Positions 8,172-19,756 are shown, counted from the stretch's first letter. The stretch is 64,000 bases of DNA from Streptomyces sp. MMG1121 (GCF_001280015.1 NZ_LGDV01000196.1:1-64000); one strand, 5' to 3'. A program made the numbers and translations. The notes: generated by a model not told the origin, from the sequence alone.

Positions 8172-8705
8172 ATGCACCCCGACCGCGCCACCGCCCCCCA
8201 GCTCCCCCACCCCACCGAGCAGGGGGCACCCGCACCACGCTTCCCCGTCCCGGTCGACGCCGCCCTGCGCGCCGCCGGCTGGCAGCCCGGACGCTGGGAC
8301 ATAAAACAGGCGGAGATCTGGGCCGACGCCCTGCGCGAACACAGCTCACCCGCCGGACACCGGCACACCGTCTTCCCCGCCGCCGTCGAGGCCTGGGCCG
8401 AATTCGGCGGGCTGCACATCGCCCCCGGCGGCCCCGGCCGCCAGATCGCCCCCGCCACCCTTCACCTCGACCCCCTGCACGGCCGCCACCTCGCCCGCAC
8501 CCTCGGCGACCTCGGCCGCGCCCTCGGCACCGAACTGTGCCCCCTCGGCGAGGAGACCGACACCGCCGCCGCCCTCGCCATCGACGCCGAAGGCCGCGTC
8601 TACACCCTCGACCACACCGGCGACTGGTACGTCGGCCCCGACATCGACCACGCCCTCGCCACCCTCATCACCGGCATCGAACCCGTACGCCTCACAGCGG
8701 GCTGA
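8172..8705 (+). CDS. SUKH-3 family immunity-type protein (177 aa)
   Basis: The start has the SUKH-3 signature: AAGWQPGRW, then an Ala-rich helix (PAAVEAWAEFGGLHI) in which FGGL is the usual core turn, then alternating strands (HLDPLHG, AALAIDAEGRVYTLDHTGDWYVG). SUKH-3 proteins are predicted to bind and block nucleic-acid-targeting toxins, and this gene follows the YwqJ-type deaminase in the same operon, the arrangement expected for toxin and antidote. AAGGG precedes the ATG. The protein is cytoplasmic, and its partner has no export signal, which sets this pair apart from contact-dependent systems. Confidence 0.75.
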   Translation: MHPDRATAPQLPHPTEQGAPAPRFPVPVDAALRAAGWQPGRWDIKQAEIWADALREHSSPAGHRHTVFPAAVEAWAEFGGLHIAPGGPGRQIAPATLHLDPLHGRHLARTLGDLGRALGTELCPLGEETDTAAALAIDAEGRVYTLDHTGDWYVGPDIDHALATLITGIEPVRLTAG

Positions 8706-8714
8706 ACCGGACCG

Positions 8715-10016
8715 CTACGCCGCCGGAATCACCGCCGACACCCGGAAACCCCCCGCATCCGTCGGCCCCGACACGAACACCCCGCCCAGCGCCACGACCC
8801 GCTCCCGCATGCCCACCAGACCGTTCCCACCCGACGGCAGCCCCGCCGCCGACGCGAACCCCGGCTCCGGCGGCGGCTCGTTCTCCACCTGCATCGCGAT
8901 CTCCGAGACCCGGTGCGCCAACCGCACGTGCGTCTTCGCCCCCGCCGCGTGCTTGTGGACGTTCGTCAGCGCCTCCTGCACCACCCGGTACGCCGTCCGC
9001 TCGATCTGCCCCGCATACGAGCGCGCCTCCCCCACCACCGACAGCTCCACGACCATCCCCGCCGCCGCCGACTGCCCGATCAACTCGTCCAGCTCCGACA
9101 GACAGGGCCCGTCCTCCGCCACCGCCCGGGAAGCCGCCGCCGCGACCGCCTCCCGCACCGCCGCCAACGGCACCTCCGCGGCCCGCCGGCCCACGTCCTC
9201 CCCGGCCCGCAACACCCCGAGCATCTCCCGCAACTCGGTCAGCGCCTGCCGCCCCATGTCCCCCACGAGCGCCGCGTTCCTGACGGCCTTCTCCGGATCC
9301 TTCCGCGCCACCGCCTGCAAGGCAGCGGCATGCACCACCATCAGACTCACCCGATGCGCGACCACGTCGTGCATCTCCCGCGCGATCCGCGTCCGCTCCT
9401 CGTTGCGCGCCCACTCGGCCCGCTCCTCCGCCCGCTCCGCGAGCAACTGAAGCTCCCGCTCCAACGAGTCCGCCCGCTCCCGCAAGCTCTCCATCAACCG
9501 CCGCCGCGCCCCCACGTACAGCCCGAACAGCAACGGCGGAGCTGTCAGCCCCAACGACGTCGCCACCGCGGCGAACGGCACGAACCAGTCACCCAGCGTC
9601 AGATCCCCGCGCGCCATGCTCTGCCGCACCCGCACGAACGTCACGATCATCGTGCCCAGCAACGACATCCCCGCGAGCGCACCGATGATCCGCCGCGGCA
9701 GCTCGCACGACGCCAGCGTGTACAGGCCGACGATGCCCATCAGGAAGCCCATCTCGGCCGGTGTGATCGCGATGGCGACCAGCACGACGGCGATCGGCCA
9801 CTTGCGCCGCACCAACAGCACCGAACCGGCGATCACGCCGAACAGGACTCCCAGCGCCACCGGGATCCCCGCGTCCCGGGCGAACGGAACGCCCTCCGCC
9901 CCGCACTCCATGGCTGACACGAGCGCGAGACTCCCGTCGAGCACCGCACTACGCCACCTGGCCCACCACCAGGGACCGGTCAGGCCCCTGGCGTGCTCTT
10001 CCCCCGTCATGGTCAT
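8715..10016 (-). CDS. Orphan NarL-class sensor histidine kinase (433 aa)
   Basis: The N-terminal 190 residues hold about five hydrophobic segments, followed by a coiled-coil linker (ERELQLLAERAEERAEWA). The HisKA_3 dimerisation helix has the phospho-acceptor in ARNEERTRIAREMHDVVAH. The C-terminal HATPase_c domain shows RVVQEALTNVHKHA and GNGLVGMRERV. This is the membrane sensor type that usually works with a NarL/LuxR response regulator, but no regulator gene adjoins it. The stimulus is unknown. It converges on the SUKH-3 gene with 9 bp between stops, so antisense read-through between the two is possible. Confidence 0.85.
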   Translation of the reverse strand: MTMTGEEHARGLTGPWWWARWRSAVLDGSLALVSAMECGAEGVPFARDAGIPVALGVLFGVIAGSVLLVRRKWPIAVVLVAIAITPAEMGFLMGIVGLYTLASCELPRRIIGALAGMSLLGTMIVTFVRVRQSMARGDLTLGDWFVPFAAVATSLGLTAPPLLFGLYVGARRRLMESLRERADSLERELQLLAERAEERAEWARNEERTRIAREMHDVVAHRVSLMVVHAAALQAVARKDPEKAVRNAALVGDMGRQALTELREMLGVLRAGEDVGRRAAEVPLAAVREAVAAAASRAVAEDGPCLSELDELIGQSAAAGMVVELSVVGEARSYAGQIERTAYRVVQEALTNVHKHAAGAKTHVRLAHRVSEIAMQVENEPPPEPGFASAAGLPSGGNGLVGMRERVVALGGVFVSGPTDAGGFRVSAVIPAA

Positions 10017-10174
10017 GCATCCAGCCTACGGGCGACCGGTCCGCGTTTTCCGGCGACTTTCACCACCCACGACACGCCACACTCCGTAACCGGATGATGT
10101 CGAAATCAACCAATATCCCTCGAACTGGTGAACCGCTCCGTTCACCCCCGGAACGCACATTCCGCCTGGACGGT

Positions 10175-10830
10175 ATGCGTATGACACATGCACCTGGCAC
10201 ATACGCCGACTTCGAGGAGCTGCGGGAGCGGGCGGTCGCGCTGCGACTCCAGGGATGGACGTACGACCAGATCCAGGTCGAGCCGGGCTGCTCGAAGAGT
10301 TCGATCTCCCTGTGGGTTCGGGATCTGCCGAGGCCGGAGCGCAAGCGGAGCCCCGAGGAAGCGGCGGCCATCGCACGCAAGGGCCGGGAGGGGAAGCTCC
10401 GCATCCGGGACGAGGAGCGTCAAAGCGCGAAAGAAGACGCCAAGACGGCCATCGGCAACCTCTCCGGTCGCGAACTGTTCCTGTTGGGCGTGGGTCCCTA
10501 TCGGGCCGAGGGCGGCAAGGACAAGCCCTACGCCCGCCGCGAGAACGTCGCCTTCGGTTCAGCGTGATGATCCACGAGACTGCGGACGTCGTGGTCGCCG
10601 AGCGCCACTGGGCGGACCTGGTCGGCGCCACCCCCTCCACCTTCGACAAGACGACCCTCAAAAAGCACAACCCCAAGACGGTTCGCATGAACACCGGCGA
10701 CAACCACCGGGGCTGTCTCGTGATCAAAGTCCTGAAGGGTGCCGACTCGTACCGTCGCATCGAGGGGTCTTGGTACGGCATAGTGGAGGCCGCGCGCGAA
10801 GCCGATCAATCGATTCGGGCAAAGCGCGCA
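10175..10830 (+). pseudogene. Disrupted HTH protein of an actinobacterial tRNA-adjacent family
   Basis: The 5' part reads TYADFEELRERAVALRLQG and YDQIQVEPGCSKSSISLWV, a helix-turn-helix module I recognise from a common Streptomyces family of about 200-250 aa, then PYRAEGGKDKPYARRENVAF and a stop at 10567. The 3' part of the same family (FSVMIHETADVVVAERHWAD, KKHNPKTVRMNTGDNHRGCL, YRRIEGSWYGIVEAA) continues in another frame from about 10555. Intact relatives, as I recall them, have some 35 residues between the two parts (about FINSDPD...LGV), so a deletion of roughly 100 bp that also shifted the frame is the best explanation. Conserved LYWAEG is also changed to PYRAEG. The 3' frame runs into the tRNA gene. 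Confidence 0.7.
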
Positions 10831-10835
10831 ATCCA

Positions 10836-10909
10836 TCCCGGATCGTCTAAGGGCAGGACAAACGGTTTTGGTCCGTTGAATGAGGGTTCGAATCCTTCTC
10901 CGGGAGCCA
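10836..10909 (+). tRNA. tRNA-Gln (anticodon UUG), CCA encoded
   Basis: The cloverleaf folds well. Acceptor arms TCCCGGA and TCCGGGA are perfectly complementary. The D arm is GTC/GAC. The anticodon stem AACGG/CCGTT encloses the loop TTTTGGT, giving anticodon TTG, which reads CAA glutamine codons. The T arm is GAGGG-TTCGAAT-CCTTC with one G-U pair. Discriminator G is followed by an encoded CCA at 10907-10909. CAA is rare in Streptomyces, so this is a minor isoacceptor. Confidence 0.93.
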
Positions 10910-11035
10910 CAGCACACAAATCAAGGTTCGGGTCCTGACCGGTGACAGCACCGTCGGGGCCCGCTCTCATGTCCGCCGAAACTCCCCCCGGTATCCTGCG
11001 GCTGTCATCCCCATCCAGAGCCGAAGGGCAACCCC

Positions 11036-12484
11036 GTGAGCGCCATTCGCCCGGCCGCCGTCGTCGTTCTCGCAGCGGGTGAGGGCACCCGTATGAAGTC
11101 GGCCACACCCAAGGTCCTCCACCAGATCTGCGGCCGTTCCCTGGTCGGCCATGTGCTGGCCGCCGCCCGTGAGTTGGACCCGCAGAACCTCGTCGTCGTC
11201 GTGGGCCACGCCCGCGAGCAGGTCGCCGCCCATCTCGCCGAGATCGACCCGGGCACCAGGACCGCCGTGCAGGCCGAGCAGAACGGGACCGGGCACGCCG
11301 TACGGATGGGGCTGGAGGCGCTGGGCGGGGCCGTGGACGGGACCGTCGTGGTCGTGTGCGGGGACACCCCCCTGCTGACCGGCGGGACGCTCACGCGGCT
11401 GGCCGCCGCCCACCGCGCCGACGGCAACGCCGTGACCGTGCTGACCGCCGAGGTCCCGGACGCGACCGGGTACGGCCGGATCGTGCGGGACGAGGCGTCG
11501 GGTGTCGTCACCGCGATCGTGGAGCACAAGGACGCGAGCGAGGCCCAGCGGGCGATCCGGGAGATCAACAGCGGGGTGTTCGCGTTCGACGGGCAGCTGC
11601 TGGCGGACGCGCTGAAGAAGGTGCGGACGGACAACAGCCAGGGTGAGGAGTACCTCACGGACGTGCTCGGGATCCTGCGGGAGGCGGGGCACCGGGTCGG
11701 CGCCTCCGTGGCCGGTGACCACCGGGAGATCGCCGGGATCAACAACCGGGTGCAGCTCGCCGAGGCGCGGCGGATTCTCAACGACCGGCTGCTGACCGCC
11801 GCGATGCTGGACGGGGTGACGGTCGTCGACCCGGCCACCACCTGGGTGGACGCGACCGTGACGTTCGAGCGGGATGCCGTCGTGCACCCGGGGACGCAGC
11901 TCACGGGTGACACGCATCTCGGCGAGGGGGCCGAGGTCGGGCCGAACAGCCGGCTCAAGGACACGCGGGTGGGTGCCGGGGCACGGGTGGACAACACGGT
12001 GTCCGACGGGGCCGAGGTGGGCCCGGGGGCGTCCGTGGGGCCGTACGCGTATCTGCGGCCGGGGACCCGGCTGGGCGCGAAGGGCAAGATCGGGACGTAC
12101 GTCGAGACGAAGAACGCCACGATCGGGGAGGGCACGAAGGTGCCTCATCTCTCGTACGTCGGTGACGCGACGATCGGTGAGTACACGAACATCGGGGCGG
12201 CGAGCGTGTTCGTGAACTACGACGGTCAGGACAAGCACCACACGACGGTCGGGTCGCATTGCCGGACGGGTTCGGACAACATGTTTGTGGCTCCTGTCAC
12301 GGTCGGGGACGGCGCCTACACCGCGGCGGGGTCGGTGATCACCAAGGATGTGCCGCCCGGTTCGCTGGCCGTGGCCCGTGGCCAGCAGCGGAATATCGAG
12401 GGCTGGGTGGCCCGGAAGCGTCCGGGGAGCGCGGCGGCGAAGGCGGCCGAGGCGGCGTCCCGGGAGGGCGAGAGCGAGGACTGA
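11036..12484 (+). CDS. glmU: Bifunctional GlcNAc-1-P uridylyltransferase / GlcN-1-P acetyltransferase GlmU (482 aa)
   Basis: GlmU acetylates glucosamine-1-phosphate and joins the product to UTP, giving UDP-GlcNAc for peptidoglycan. The N-terminal nucleotidyltransferase domain (about 1-235) shows the signature [24 protein letters not shown] and CGDTPLL. The C-terminal half is a left-handed beta-helix of hexapeptide repeats (for example [20 protein letters not shown]) with KNATIGEG and [20 protein letters not shown] of the acetyl-CoA site. The C-terminus ends in an Ala/Glu-rich tail. The GTG at 11036 follows AAGGG. Length is normal for actinobacteria. It precedes prs by 153 bp, the usual actinobacterial order. 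Confidence 0.97.
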   Translation: MSAIRPAAVVVLAAGEGTRMKSATPKVLHQICGRSLVGHVLAAARELDPQNLVVVVGHAREQVAAHLAEIDPGTRTAVQAEQNGTGHAVRMGLEALGGAVDGTVVVVCGDTPLLTGGTLTRLAAAHRADGNAVTVLTAEVPDATGYGRIVRDEASGVVTAIVEHKDASEAQRAIREINSGVFAFDGQLLADALKKVRTDNSQGEEYLTDVLGILREAGHRVGASVAGDHREIAGINNRVQLAEARRILNDRLLTAAMLDGVTVVDPATTWVDATVTFERDAVVHPGTQLTGDTHLGEGAEVGPNSRLKDTRVGAGARVDNTVSDGAEVGPGASVGPYAYLRPGTRLGAKGKIGTYVETKNATIGEGTKVPHLSYVGDATIGEYTNIGAASVFVNYDGQDKHHTTVGSHCRTGSDNMFVAPVTVGDGAYTAAGSVITKDVPPGSLAVARGQQRNIEGWVARKRPGSAAAKAAEAASREGESED

Positions 12485-12637
12485 CCGGAAACGTGTGCGC
12501 CAAACACGGCGTACCGTGATAAGTGCACATCCGCACGCGTGCACCCGCACCCTTACCAGCTGATACGGCCTCTCACGCCCAGCCGAGAGGTCGCCGAGCA
12601 GCCGGCTGGCTGAGACAACCTCTGAGGAGACTGTGCT

Positions 12638-13618
12638 GTGACCGGGATCAAGACGACCGGCGAGAAGAAGATGATGTTCTTCTCCGGCCGCGCCCACCCC
12701 GAGCTTGCCGAGGAGATCGCCCACCAGCTGGGTATCGGGGTCGTCCCGACGAAGGCCTTCGACTTCGCCAACGGCGAGATCTACGTCCGGTACCAGGAGT
12801 CGGCGCGTGGTGCGGATTGCTTCGTGATCCAGAGCCACACGGCTCCGATCAACCAGTGGATCATGGAGCAGTTGATCATGATCGACGCGCTGAAGCGCGC
12901 GTCGGCGCGCTCCATCACGGTCATTGTGCCGTTCTACGGTTACGCGCGGCAGGACAAGAAGCACCGGGGTCGTGAACCGATTTCGGCGCGCCTGGTCGCG
13001 GACCTGATGAAGACGGCGGGTGCCGACCGGATTCTGACCGTGGACCTGCACACCGACCAGATCCAGGGCTTCTTCGACGGGCCTGTCGACCACCTGTTCG
13101 CGCTGCCGCTGTTGGCCGACTACGTGGGCGACAAGGTGGACCGGGACAAGCTGACGGTCGTGTCGCCGGACGCGGGCCGGGTGCGGGTGGCGGATCGCTG
13201 GTGCGACCGGCTCGGTGCGCCGCTGGCCATCGTGCACAAGCGGCGTGACAAGGACGTCGCGAACCAGGTGACCGTGCACGAGGTCGTGGGCGAGGTCAAG
13301 GGCCGGGTGTGTGTCCTGGTCGACGACATGATCGACACCGGTGGCACCATCTGCGCGGCTGCTGACGCGCTGTTCGCGCACGGCGCGGAGGACGTCATCG
13401 TCACCGCCACGCACGGTGTGCTCTCCGGTCCGGCGGCGGACCGGCTGAAGAACTCGCGGGTGAGCGAGTTCGTGTTCACGAACACGCTGCCGACGCCGGG
13501 CGAGCTGTCGGTGGATCTGGACAAGATCAAGGTGCTGTCGATCGCTCCGACGATCGCGAGCGCGGTGCGTGAGGTCTTCGAGGACGGTTCGGTGACGAGC
13601 CTCTTCGACGAGCAGTGA
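12638..13618 (+). CDS. prs: Ribose-phosphate pyrophosphokinase (326 aa)
   Basis: Prs makes PRPP from ribose-5-phosphate and ATP for nucleotide, histidine, tryptophan and NAD synthesis. Motifs: FANGEIYVRYQESARGAD near the N-terminus, PFYGYARQDKKHRGREPI (ATP/R5P loop), DLHTDQIQGFF, VVSPDAGRV, and the PRPP-binding loop VLVDDMIDTGGTI. The GTG at 12638 sits after GAGGAGA. The leader at 12485-12637 has a short AT-richer stretch (CGTACCGTGATAAGTGC) that may be a promoter element; no riboswitch-like structure is evident. Confidence 0.97.
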   Translation: MTGIKTTGEKKMMFFSGRAHPELAEEIAHQLGIGVVPTKAFDFANGEIYVRYQESARGADCFVIQSHTAPINQWIMEQLIMIDALKRASARSITVIVPFYGYARQDKKHRGREPISARLVADLMKTAGADRILTVDLHTDQIQGFFDGPVDHLFALPLLADYVGDKVDRDKLTVVSPDAGRVRVADRWCDRLGAPLAIVHKRRDKDVANQVTVHEVVGEVKGRVCVLVDDMIDTGGTICAAADALFAHGAEDVIVTATHGVLSGPAADRLKNSRVSEFVFTNTLPTPGELSVDLDKIKVLSIAPTIASAVREVFEDGSVTSLFDEQ

Positions 13619-13649
13619 GGTTTCTGCAGCCCCCTGGCTGAAGATCCTT

Positions 13650-13679
13650 TTGAGTGCGGCCTCCCCCTCCGAGTAGACT
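13650..13679 (+). promoter_or_regulatory. Vegetative promoter of rplY
   Basis: TTGAGT (13650-13655) and TAGACT (13674-13679) are separated by 18 bp, a good match to the principal-sigma (HrdB) consensus of Streptomyces. This leaves a leader of about 130 nt before rplY. Confidence 0.6.
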
Positions 13680-13818
13680 GTCGAAGTTGCTCGGCGAGGG
13701 AGGCCGTTCTCCGTTTTCTGACGGGGTCACGGCTGTCCGTTATCGACGCGCTCTTCGTAGCAGGCCGTTCGTGGCCGGGTGACCCCGTCCGTATCTACCT
13801 CTACGAGGAGTGATCAGC

Positions 13819-14412
13819 ATGTCCGAGGTGAAGCTCACCGCCGAGACCCGCACCGAGTTCGGCAAGGGTGCCGCCCGTCGCGTCCGCCGTGACAACAAGG
13901 TCCCGGGTGTCCTGTACGGCCACGGCACCGAGCCGCTGCACCTGACCCTGCCGGGCCACGAGCTGCTGCTGGCGCTGCGCACGCCGAACGTCCTGATCTC
14001 CCTGGACATCGACGGCAAGGCCAACGAGCTGGCGATCCCGAAGTCCGTGCAGCGCGACCCGCTGAAGGGTCACCTGGAGCACGTCGACCTGCTGCTGGTC
14101 AAGCGTGGCGAGAAGGTCACGGTCGAGATCCCGGTGCACACCGAGGGCGAGCTGGCCGCCGGCGGCAACCTGCTGGAGCACGTCCTGAACGCGCTGCCGG
14201 TCGAGGCCGAGGCCACGCACATCCCCGAGGCCGTCACCGTCTCCGTCCAGGGCCTGGAGGCCGGTGCCTCCGTCCTCGCCAAGGACATCACCCTGCCGGC
14301 CGGCGTGACCCTGGCCGTCGAGGAGGACGCTGTCGTGCTGCAGGTCCTGGCCGCGCAGGCCGAGGAGACCGAGGGCGAGACCGCCGAGGGCGAAGAGGTT
14401 GCCGAGGCCTGA
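13819..14412 (+). CDS. rplY: 50S ribosomal protein bL25, CTC form (197 aa)
   Basis: bL25 binds 5S rRNA in the large subunit. The long CTC/TL5 form is seen: an N-terminal L25 domain (residues 1-90; TEFGKGAARRVRRDNKVPGV, VDLLLVKRGEKV) and a C-terminal beta domain (about 95-180; IPVHTEGELAAGGNLLEHVL), then an acidic tail rich in Glu. ATG 13819 has GAGGAG at an ideal distance; the GTG at 13810 falls inside that ribosome binding site. The gene is followed by a terminator-like hairpin and then pth, a very common pairing. Confidence 0.95.
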   Translation: MSEVKLTAETRTEFGKGAARRVRRDNKVPGVLYGHGTEPLHLTLPGHELLLALRTPNVLISLDIDGKANELAIPKSVQRDPLKGHLEHVDLLLVKRGEKVTVEIPVHTEGELAAGGNLLEHVLNALPVEAEATHIPEAVTVSVQGLEAGASVLAKDITLPAGVTLAVEEDAVVLQVLAAQAEETEGETAEGEEVAEA

Positions 14413-14430
14413 GCCTCTGGCTGTACGCTC

Positions 14431-14463
14431 CAGCCGCTGCTTCCCTGGAGGGAGCAGCGGCTG
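14431..14463 (+). terminator. Hairpin after rplY
   Basis: CAGCCGCTGCTTCCCT pairs with AGGGAGCAGCGGCTG nearly perfectly around a short loop. It lies between rplY and pth and may attenuate read-through into pth. Confidence 0.7.
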
Positions 14464-14481
14464 TTGCACGTGTGAGGAGAG

Positions 14482-15084
14482 ATGGACGTGACCACCCCTG
14501 CCAGCGACGCCTGGCTCGTCGTCGGGCTCGGCAATCCCGGGCCGGAGTACGCCATGAACCGGCACAACGTCGGGTTCATGGTGGTGGATCTGCTCGCGGA
14601 GCGGATCGGGGGGAAGTTCAAGCGGGCGGGCAAGGCGCAGGCGCAGGTGCTGGAGGGGCGGATCGGTCCGGCCGGTCCGGCGAGCCGCCGGGTGGTGCTG
14701 GCGAAGCCGACGTCGTACATGAACCTGTCCGGCGGTCCGGTGAACGCGCTGAAGGACTTCTACAAGGTGCCGCTGGCGAATGTCGTGGCCGTGCACGACG
14801 AGCTGGACATCGACTACGGCGTGCTGCGGCTGAAGCTGGGCGGCGGTGACAACGGGCACAACGGTCTGAAGTCGATGTCGAAGGCGATGGGTCCGGACTA
14901 TCACCGGGTGCGGTTCGGGATCGGGCGACCGCCGGGACGGATGCAGGTGGCGGACTTCGTGCTGAAGGACTTCTCGTCGGCGGAGCGCAAGGAGCTGGAC
15001 TACTTCGTGGACCGTGCGGCGGACTCGGTGGAGTGTCTGCTGGCGGAGGGTCTGGAGCGGGCGCAGAGCGCGTACAACTCCTGA
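14482..15084 (+). CDS. pth: Peptidyl-tRNA hydrolase (200 aa)
   Basis: Pth frees tRNA from peptidyl-tRNAs that drop off ribosomes. Family motifs are intact: [20 protein letters not shown] with the catalytic His in [27 protein letters not shown], and [13 protein letters not shown]. The ATG follows GAGGAGAG. It sits directly behind rplY, with which it is probably co-expressed in part. Confidence 0.96.
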   Translation: MDVTTPASDAWLVVGLGNPGPEYAMNRHNVGFMVVDLLAERIGGKFKRAGKAQAQVLEGRIGPAGPASRRVVLAKPTSYMNLSGGPVNALKDFYKVPLANVVAVHDELDIDYGVLRLKLGGGDNGHNGLKSMSKAMGPDYHRVRFGIGRPPGRMQVADFVLKDFSSAERKELDYFVDRAADSVECLLAEGLERAQSAYNS

Positions 15085-15148
15085 CATGTACTTCTAGGGC
15101 GGACACGCGAGTTGACCCGCTGTGCGGGTATGGCCAATGATCCCGGCC

Positions 15149-15649
15149 ATGCCTGCCACAGCCAGCACCGCACGTGCCCGTCAGGCGTCCGTGACCGCTC
15201 TGCGGTTCGGGCGGGTAGCGACGATGGGCGCCCTCGCCGCGCTGATCCTCTTCGCGGGGGTGTGGGGTTCCTGGGGGACCGCGCAGCACGTGATGCTGGA
15301 CAAGGGGCGCGAACAGGGCACGGTCAGGGTGACGTCCTGCACGGGTGACATCTGCGCCGGGCCGTTCACGCCGACGTCGGCGGGGGCGCGGGCACGTGCG
15401 CGCGTGGAGCTGGCGGAGTCGGTCGCGGTGCGCAAGGGGCAGACGTACGACGTCGTCCTGAAGCCGGGTACGGCGGACGCGGTGCGGTCGGGGCCGGCCG
15501 GGATCCTGTACGCCTGGCTGCCGCTCGGCGGGGCGCTGCTGCTGGCCGCGGTCGTGGTCGCGGGCGGGATGCGGCTGACCCGGGTGGCGTGGGTGCTGGG
15601 GCTGTCCGGCGTGGGTCTGCTGACGGCGGCGTTCGCGGCCGTGCAGTGA
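15149..15649 (+). CDS. Small integral membrane protein, unknown function (about 166 aa)
   Basis: The protein has one hydrophobic helix near the N-terminus (TMGALAALILFAGVWGSWG), a 75-residue extracytoplasmic region with two Cys close together (VTSCTGDICAG), which could form a disulfide, and two C-terminal helices (LPLGGALLLAAVVVAGGM and AWVLGLSGVGLLTAAFA). The start is uncertain: ATG 15149, ATG 15137 and GTG 15122 are in frame and none has a good ribosome binding site. No recognised family. It converges on ppc, with a strong hairpin between them. Confidence 0.65.
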   Translation: MPATASTARARQASVTALRFGRVATMGALAALILFAGVWGSWGTAQHVMLDKGREQGTVRVTSCTGDICAGPFTPTSAGARARARVELAESVAVRKGQTYDVVLKPGTADAVRSGPAGILYAWLPLGGALLLAAVVVAGGMRLTRVAWVLGLSGVGLLTAAFAAVQ

Positions 15650-15661
15650 CGTGCCGGCATG

Positions 15662-15699
15662 ACGGTGCCCCCGGGGTCGTACGACCCCGGGGGCACCGT
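15662..15699. terminator. Bidirectional terminator hairpin
   Basis: ACGGTGCCCCCGGGGTCG and CGACCCCGGGGGCACCGT are perfectly complementary (18-bp arms around a TA centre). It sits between the convergent membrane-protein gene and ppc and can end both. Confidence 0.85.
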
Positions 15700-15712
15700 C
15701 TGTCCGGGCTGG

Positions 15713-18445
<2,733 letters not shown>

Positions 18446-18642
18446 AGGTGCGGCTCCTTGCAGTGTTGAAGCTCGTCTGGGAGGGAACCCGTCCGCCTGC
18501 CACGCGGCGGGCGCCGCATACGGGCCGGAGCGTCCGGGAAGGAAACTTCAGCGGACCGCGCTGTCCGACCGAGTTCAAGGATAGGTGTCCATGCGGACGC
18601 GCAGACTCCCGGGCTCTTGCCGCCGCGCGACACGCTGCCATA

Positions 18643-18673
18643 CTTACGACGCCGTAGGTTACGGAACCGTAGG
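18643..18673. promoter_or_regulatory. Tandem TACGG-N2-CCGTA palindromes, probable TetR operator
   Basis: TACGGAACCGTA (18660-18671) is a perfect 12-bp palindrome. TACGACGCCGTA (18645-18656) is an imperfect copy with its centre exactly 15 bp upstream. They lie about 80 bp before the desaturase start, in the ppc/desaturase divergent region (18446-18748), and are the natural target of the TetR regulator encoded with the desaturase. Regulation is inferred. Confidence 0.6.
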
Positions 18674-18748
18674 GAAGTACCGTCGACTTCCGCCCGGTCC
18701 CGGCGGCCCGGCGATCTGCCCCGACCCTCGACCCCACAGGGGACGCGC

Positions 18749-19756
18749 ATGACCTCGAGTTCCGATGTGATCGACGAAGCCCGCAAGGCCACCGACACCT
18801 CCACCTCCCCCGCCACGCTGGGCGGCGAGCAGAAGCGTTCGATCGAGCAGATCACGCTGCTCCTGTTCATCGTCGTGCCGTTCCTGGCACTGGTGGCGGC
18901 CGTGCCGCTGGCCTGGGGCTGGGGGGTGAGCTGGCTCGATCTGGGCCTGCTGGTCTTCTTCTACTTCCTGGGGTGCCACGGCATCACGATCGGTTTCCAC
19001 CGGTACTTCACCCATGGTTCGTTCAAGGCCAAGCGGCCGCTCAGGATCGCGCTGGCGATCATGGGGTCGCTGGCCGTCGAGGGCCCCCTGGTGCGCTGGG
19101 TGGCCGATCACCGCAGGCACCACAAGTTCTCGGACGCCGAGGGCGACCCGCATTCGCCGTGGCGGTTCGGGGAGACGGTCCCGGCGCTGATGAAGGGCCT
19201 GTGGTGGGCCCATATCGCCTGGATGTTCGACGAAGAGCAGACCTCGCAGGAAAAGTACGCGCCGGACCTGGTCAAGGACCCGGCCATCCGGGCGATCTCG
19301 CGCCAGTTCGTGATGTGGACGGCGGTGTCCCTGGCGCTGCCGCCGCTGATCGGCGGGCTGGCGACGATGTCCTGGTGGGGCGCGTTCACCGGTTTCTTCT
19401 GGGGTTCACTCGTCCGGGTCGCGTTGCTGCACCATGTGACGTGGTCGATCAACTCGATCTGTCACGCGGTGGGCAAGCGGCCGTTCAAGTCGCGCGACCG
19501 TTCGGGCAACGTGTGGTGGCTGGCGGTCCTGTCCTGCGGTGAGTCCTGGCACAACCTGCACCACGCCGACCAGACCTCGGCGCGGCACGGGGTGATGCGC
19601 GGCCAAATCGACTCCTCGGCCCGTTTCATCCGGATCTTCGAGCTGCTCGGCTGGGCGTACGACGTGCGCTGGCCGTCACGCTCCCGTATCGATTCGCGCC
19701 GTATCTCCGCTGATGACGGCTCCCGGAGCCGGAAGGCAGGCGCCGAGGCGGCATGA
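18749..19756 (+). CDS. Membrane acyl-CoA/fatty-acid desaturase (335 aa)
   Basis: A di-iron membrane desaturase that would introduce a double bond, usually delta-9, into acyl chains. The three His boxes are present: HRYFTH (84-89), HRRHH (121-125) and HNLHH (268-272). Hydrophobic pairs flank the boxes (LLLFIVVPFLALVAAVPLAW, LGLLVFFYFLGCHGI, ALPPLIGGLATMSWWGAF). The ATG at 18749 is the first after the palindromic operator region. The stop overlaps the TetR gene by ATGA, so enzyme and regulator are made together. Substrate and regiochemistry cannot be read from the sequence. Confidence 0.92.
   Translation: MTSSSDVIDEARKATDTSTSPATLGGEQKRSIEQITLLLFIVVPFLALVAAVPLAWGWGVSWLDLGLLVFFYFLGCHGITIGFHRYFTHGSFKAKRPLRIALAIMGSLAVEGPLVRWVADHRRHHKFSDAEGDPHSPWRFGETVPALMKGLWWAHIAWMFDEEQTSQEKYAPDLVKDPAIRAISRQFVMWTAVSLALPPLIGGLATMSWWGAFTGFFWGSLVRVALLHHVTWSINSICHAVGKRPFKSRDRSGNVWWLAVLSCGESWHNLHHADQTSARHGVMRGQIDSSARFIRIFELLGWAYDVRWPSRSRIDSRRISADDGSRSRKAGAEAA

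Noticed and set aside
10836..10909. tRNA-Gln as an integration site of a genomic island
   Set aside because: No integrase, no direct repeat of the tRNA 3' end and only core genes follow downstream.
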